64,000 nucleotides of DNA from an uncultured Synechococcaceae cyanobacterium (GTDB lineage Bacteria; Cyanobacteriota; Cyanobacteriia; PCC-6307; Cyanobiaceae). The translations under genes and the position numbers were made by a program. Positions 62,304-64,000 of this stretch are shown here, one piece after another. How positions within the stretch are numbered: the first letter of the stretch is position 1; every line of letters begins with the position of its first letter. The notes below the pieces were generated by a model. The model searched no databases, was not told where the DNA came from, and saw nothing but the letters and a program-made list of their open reading frames with translations. The stretch is from NCBI GenBank assembly GCA_902634405.1, contig CACPJY010000002.1, positions 62,001 through 126,000 of the forward strand. Reading direction: 5' to 3'.

Positions 62304-63008
62304 ATGATTATTACTCCTCAGGATCTTGACGAACTTAATTTTTCTCGATCATCATCTTCTGCTAATTTGCTAATAAGACAGCAAAGTCGATTTGGTAGAT
62401 CAATTAAACGGTGTGGAGATGTCTTTTTAGCCTTGTCAATGCTTACATTTGGTTTTCCTCTTTTTCTGCTAATTGCTCTACTTGTAAAATTTAGTTCCCC
62501 AGGCCCTGTTTTTTATATTCAGAAACGTGTTGGACGAGAGTATCGATATTTTGGGTGTATCAAATTTAGGACTATGAGGTTAGATGCAGAAAAGACTTTG
62601 ACCAAAGTTCTGGCTAATTCTCCTTCGATGAGGAAAGAGTTTGAAAGGGATTTCAAAATAAAAGATGACCCAAGGATAACATCAATTGGACGTTTTTTAC
62701 GAAGATCTAGCCTCGATGAATTACCTCAATTCCTAAATGTTTTAAAAGGAGAAATGAGTGTTGTTGGCCCAAGACCAATTGTTGAAAAAGAATTAGATAG
62801 ATATGGTAAATTCATGGATGAAGTAGCTTCTGTAAGGCCAGGATTAACAGGACTATGGCAAGTCAGTGGACGAAATAATCTTAGTTATAGAAAAAGAGTT
62901 TTACTTGATTTAGCTTATGCAAGAGGGCGTTCATTCCTATTAGACCTTGCTATAATTTTGCGTACCTTTGGAGTTCTTTTGTTCCCAATGGATAGAGGTG
63001 CTTATTAG
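62304..63008 (+). CDS. Undecaprenyl-phosphate sugar phosphotransferase (initiating sugar transferase)
   Basis: 234 residues. One N-terminal membrane helix (VFLALSMLTFGFPLFLLIALLV near residue 40) is followed by FSSPGPVFYIQKRVGREYRYF, IKFRTMRLDAE, FLRRSSLDELPQFLNVLKGE and VVGPRPIVEKEL, which form the polyprenyl-phosphate hexose-1-phosphate transferase domain of the WbaP/WecA-like monotopic family. AGGAG lies seven bases upstream of the ATG. It starts a lipid-linked oligosaccharide on the inner membrane. The last bases overlap the convergent cobD gene. Confidence 0.92.
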   Translation: MIITPQDLDELNFSRSSSSANLLIRQQSRFGRSIKRCGDVFLALSMLTFGFPLFLLIALLVKFSSPGPVFYIQKRVGREYRYFGCIKFRTMRLDAEKTLTKVLANSPSMRKEFERDFKIKDDPRITSIGRFLRRSSLDELPQFLNVLKGEMSVVGPRPIVEKELDRYGKFMDEVASVRPGLTGLWQVSGRNNLSYRKRVLLDLAYARGRSFLLDLAIILRTFGVLLFPMDRGAY

Positions 63009-64000
63009 TTTATTATTAGCATTAAGACAATTGAAAATATCGCAGCTATTATTGACCATAATATTTGAAGCTTAAAGCTAATAAGAAATAATCTTTTTAT
63101 ATTATTTTCACTTGCATTTGGTGAATGAGCAGCAATTATATGCTTATCTTTTCTCTGGTTTTGGTAATAATATACACCCCCCATTCTTATATCAGCACAA
63201 TGAGCAAAGATCGCTTCGGAAAGACCTGCATTTGGTGATTCATATTTTGAACCTTCCCTCAACGTTTTTTTTATTATGAAAAACCATTTTTTGAATGGTT
63301 GAGAAACTATTGGCAGGGTTATAACAACCAATCTGCAGGGTATCCATACCATTATGTCATCAAAAACAGCGCTAGCTGTTCCCAGCCAACGAAGCTTTCC
63401 TTGTCGGTAACCAAGCATTGAATCAAGAGTGCTTGAAGCCTTGAAAATCCATGCAAAGGCCAAAGGCCCAGGCAGTGAGGTGTTAAATAACCATAAGGTT
63501 GAGCCTACTAACATCCAAAAAAGTGGTGCGAAAATCCCATCTACAGAATTTTCACTTGCACTTTCAGCGGCAGCTCTAAGAATTGAGCCTTTATCTAATT
63601 GAGAAACGTCTCTTCCAACAATTCTTTGAAGTTTTTTGCGAGCAATGATTAGATTTGATACGGTCTCATTGTTGTCAAGGGTTGTTATAATCCCTTCAAC
63701 TTCTTTGCGGAGCGATCTTGCTGCTAGTGCACTTGTTAGCGCAATTAAAAGAATCCCATAGCTAATAATTTGAGGAAGAAAAGAGTCCATTAATACAATT
63801 CTTTCTATAATCCAGCCGCAAAAACCACTGGCTAAAATAACTGTTGTACTAATAAGTAAACCCCCTACCCTAAGCAGAAATCTATTTTCTTTTGATAGGA
63901 ACTCTACTGGCCGTCGTAGAACATTTATAGCTTTTCCCATTACAACTACTGGATGGATTATCCAGTGAGGGTCCCCAACTAGTAAGTCTAGGACTAACGA
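63005..64000 (-). CDS. cobD: Adenosylcobinamide-phosphate synthase CobD (5' end beyond the window)
   Basis: The track begins at an internal Met, but the frame continues to the window edge: the upstream 20 codons read SLVLDLLVGDPHWIIHPVVV, which is the conserved N-terminal CobD segment before MGKAI. Thus only the first few residues are missing. The membrane protein attaches the aminopropanol arm to cobyric acid in cobalamin synthesis. Other signatures are SASENSVDGIFAPLFW near residue 127 and several hydrophobic helices. It is convergent with the sugar transferase and overlaps it by four bases. Confidence 0.93.
   Translation of the reverse strand, partial: SLVLDLLVGDPHWIIHPVVVMGKAINVLRRPVEFLSKENRFLLRVGGLLISTTVILASGFCGWIIERIVLMDSFLPQIISYGILLIALTSALAARSLRKEVEGIITTLDNNETVSNLIIARKKLQRIVGRDVSQLDKGSILRAAAESASENSVDGIFAPLFWMLVGSTLWLFNTSLPGPLAFAWIFKASSTLDSMLGYRQGKLRWLGTASAVFDDIMVWIPCRLVVITLPIVSQPFKKWFFIIKKTLREGSKYESPNAGLSEAIFAHCADIRMGGVYYYQNQRKDKHIIAAHSPNASENNIKRLFLISFKLQILWSIIAAIFSIVLMLIIN

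Noticed and set aside
1-64000. CRISPR arrays, insertion sequences and rRNA genes
   Set aside because: No regularly spaced repeats of CRISPR type, no DDE transposase frames and no rRNA sequence were seen on either strand.

Overview
The window looks like a chromosome segment of a low-GC marine picocyanobacterium, most probably Prochlorococcus of a low-light clade. The basis is the set of recognisable core genes in compact, AT-rich DNA: chlG, acsF, an SLH/OprB-type porin, futA/idiA, menG, hisF, lepA, glyQ, an oxygenic-phototroph [2Fe-2S] ferredoxin and a DUF2862 protein. The clade is my inference; no marker tree could be run.

Layout. 0.2-15.3 kb is mostly core: class II aldolase, fatty acid desaturase, NifU-like protein, mqo, lepA, a prepilin-like small protein, a dipeptide-type ABC permease, trmH, an alkyltransferase-like gene hidden behind trmH in the ORF track, rsmB, a class A PBP, chlG, DUF2862, hisF and menG. 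15.5-22.3 kb is accessory: a GHMP sugar kinase, two GT2 glycosyltransferases, a PhyH-like oxygenase and several small proteins. 22.4-32.4 kb is an integrative element of about 10 kb. It is bounded by a 14-bp direct repeat, one copy of which is the 3' end of a tRNA-Ser(CGA), and it carries a tyrosine recombinase, a VapE/VirE-like helicase and cargo. This fits the tycheposon-type elements known from Prochlorococcus. 32.6-41 kb holds a TPR-glycosyltransferase with DUF6165, an iron group (futA, piuC, a small secreted protein), the major porin, a methyltransferase and glyQ. 41-50 kb is accessory: a DedA/VTT gene between two copies of the glyQ upstream region, a lone inverse-autotransporter beta-barrel followed by a secreted protein, a B12-binding radical SAM protein and another GT2. 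49.5-53 kb returns to core (ferredoxin, acsF, DUF218). 53.4-63 kb is a surface-polysaccharide cluster (pseB, rmlD-like, pseC, aldo/keto reductase, GSA-aminomutase-like gene, two glycosyltransferases, an initiating sugar transferase), followed by cobD, which runs off the right edge.

How the parts work together. The element seems self-contained for excision and replication. Its integrase lies beside the tRNA, both ends carry matching TGTACC-N6-TGTACC sites inside an imperfect inverted repeat, and a phased ACTAC array lies between helicase and integrase. Its cargo is mainly a translationally coupled operon of small secreted Cys-containing proteins (three share a C-terminal motif), followed by a zinc-ribbon protein and a membrane zinc-ribbon protein. 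It also carries a TPR/membrane-protein pair and a membrane-DUF1810 fusion. The function of the cargo is unknown and is the most novel content of the window. The remaining accessory blocks mostly concern the cell surface (glycans, porin, autotransporter).
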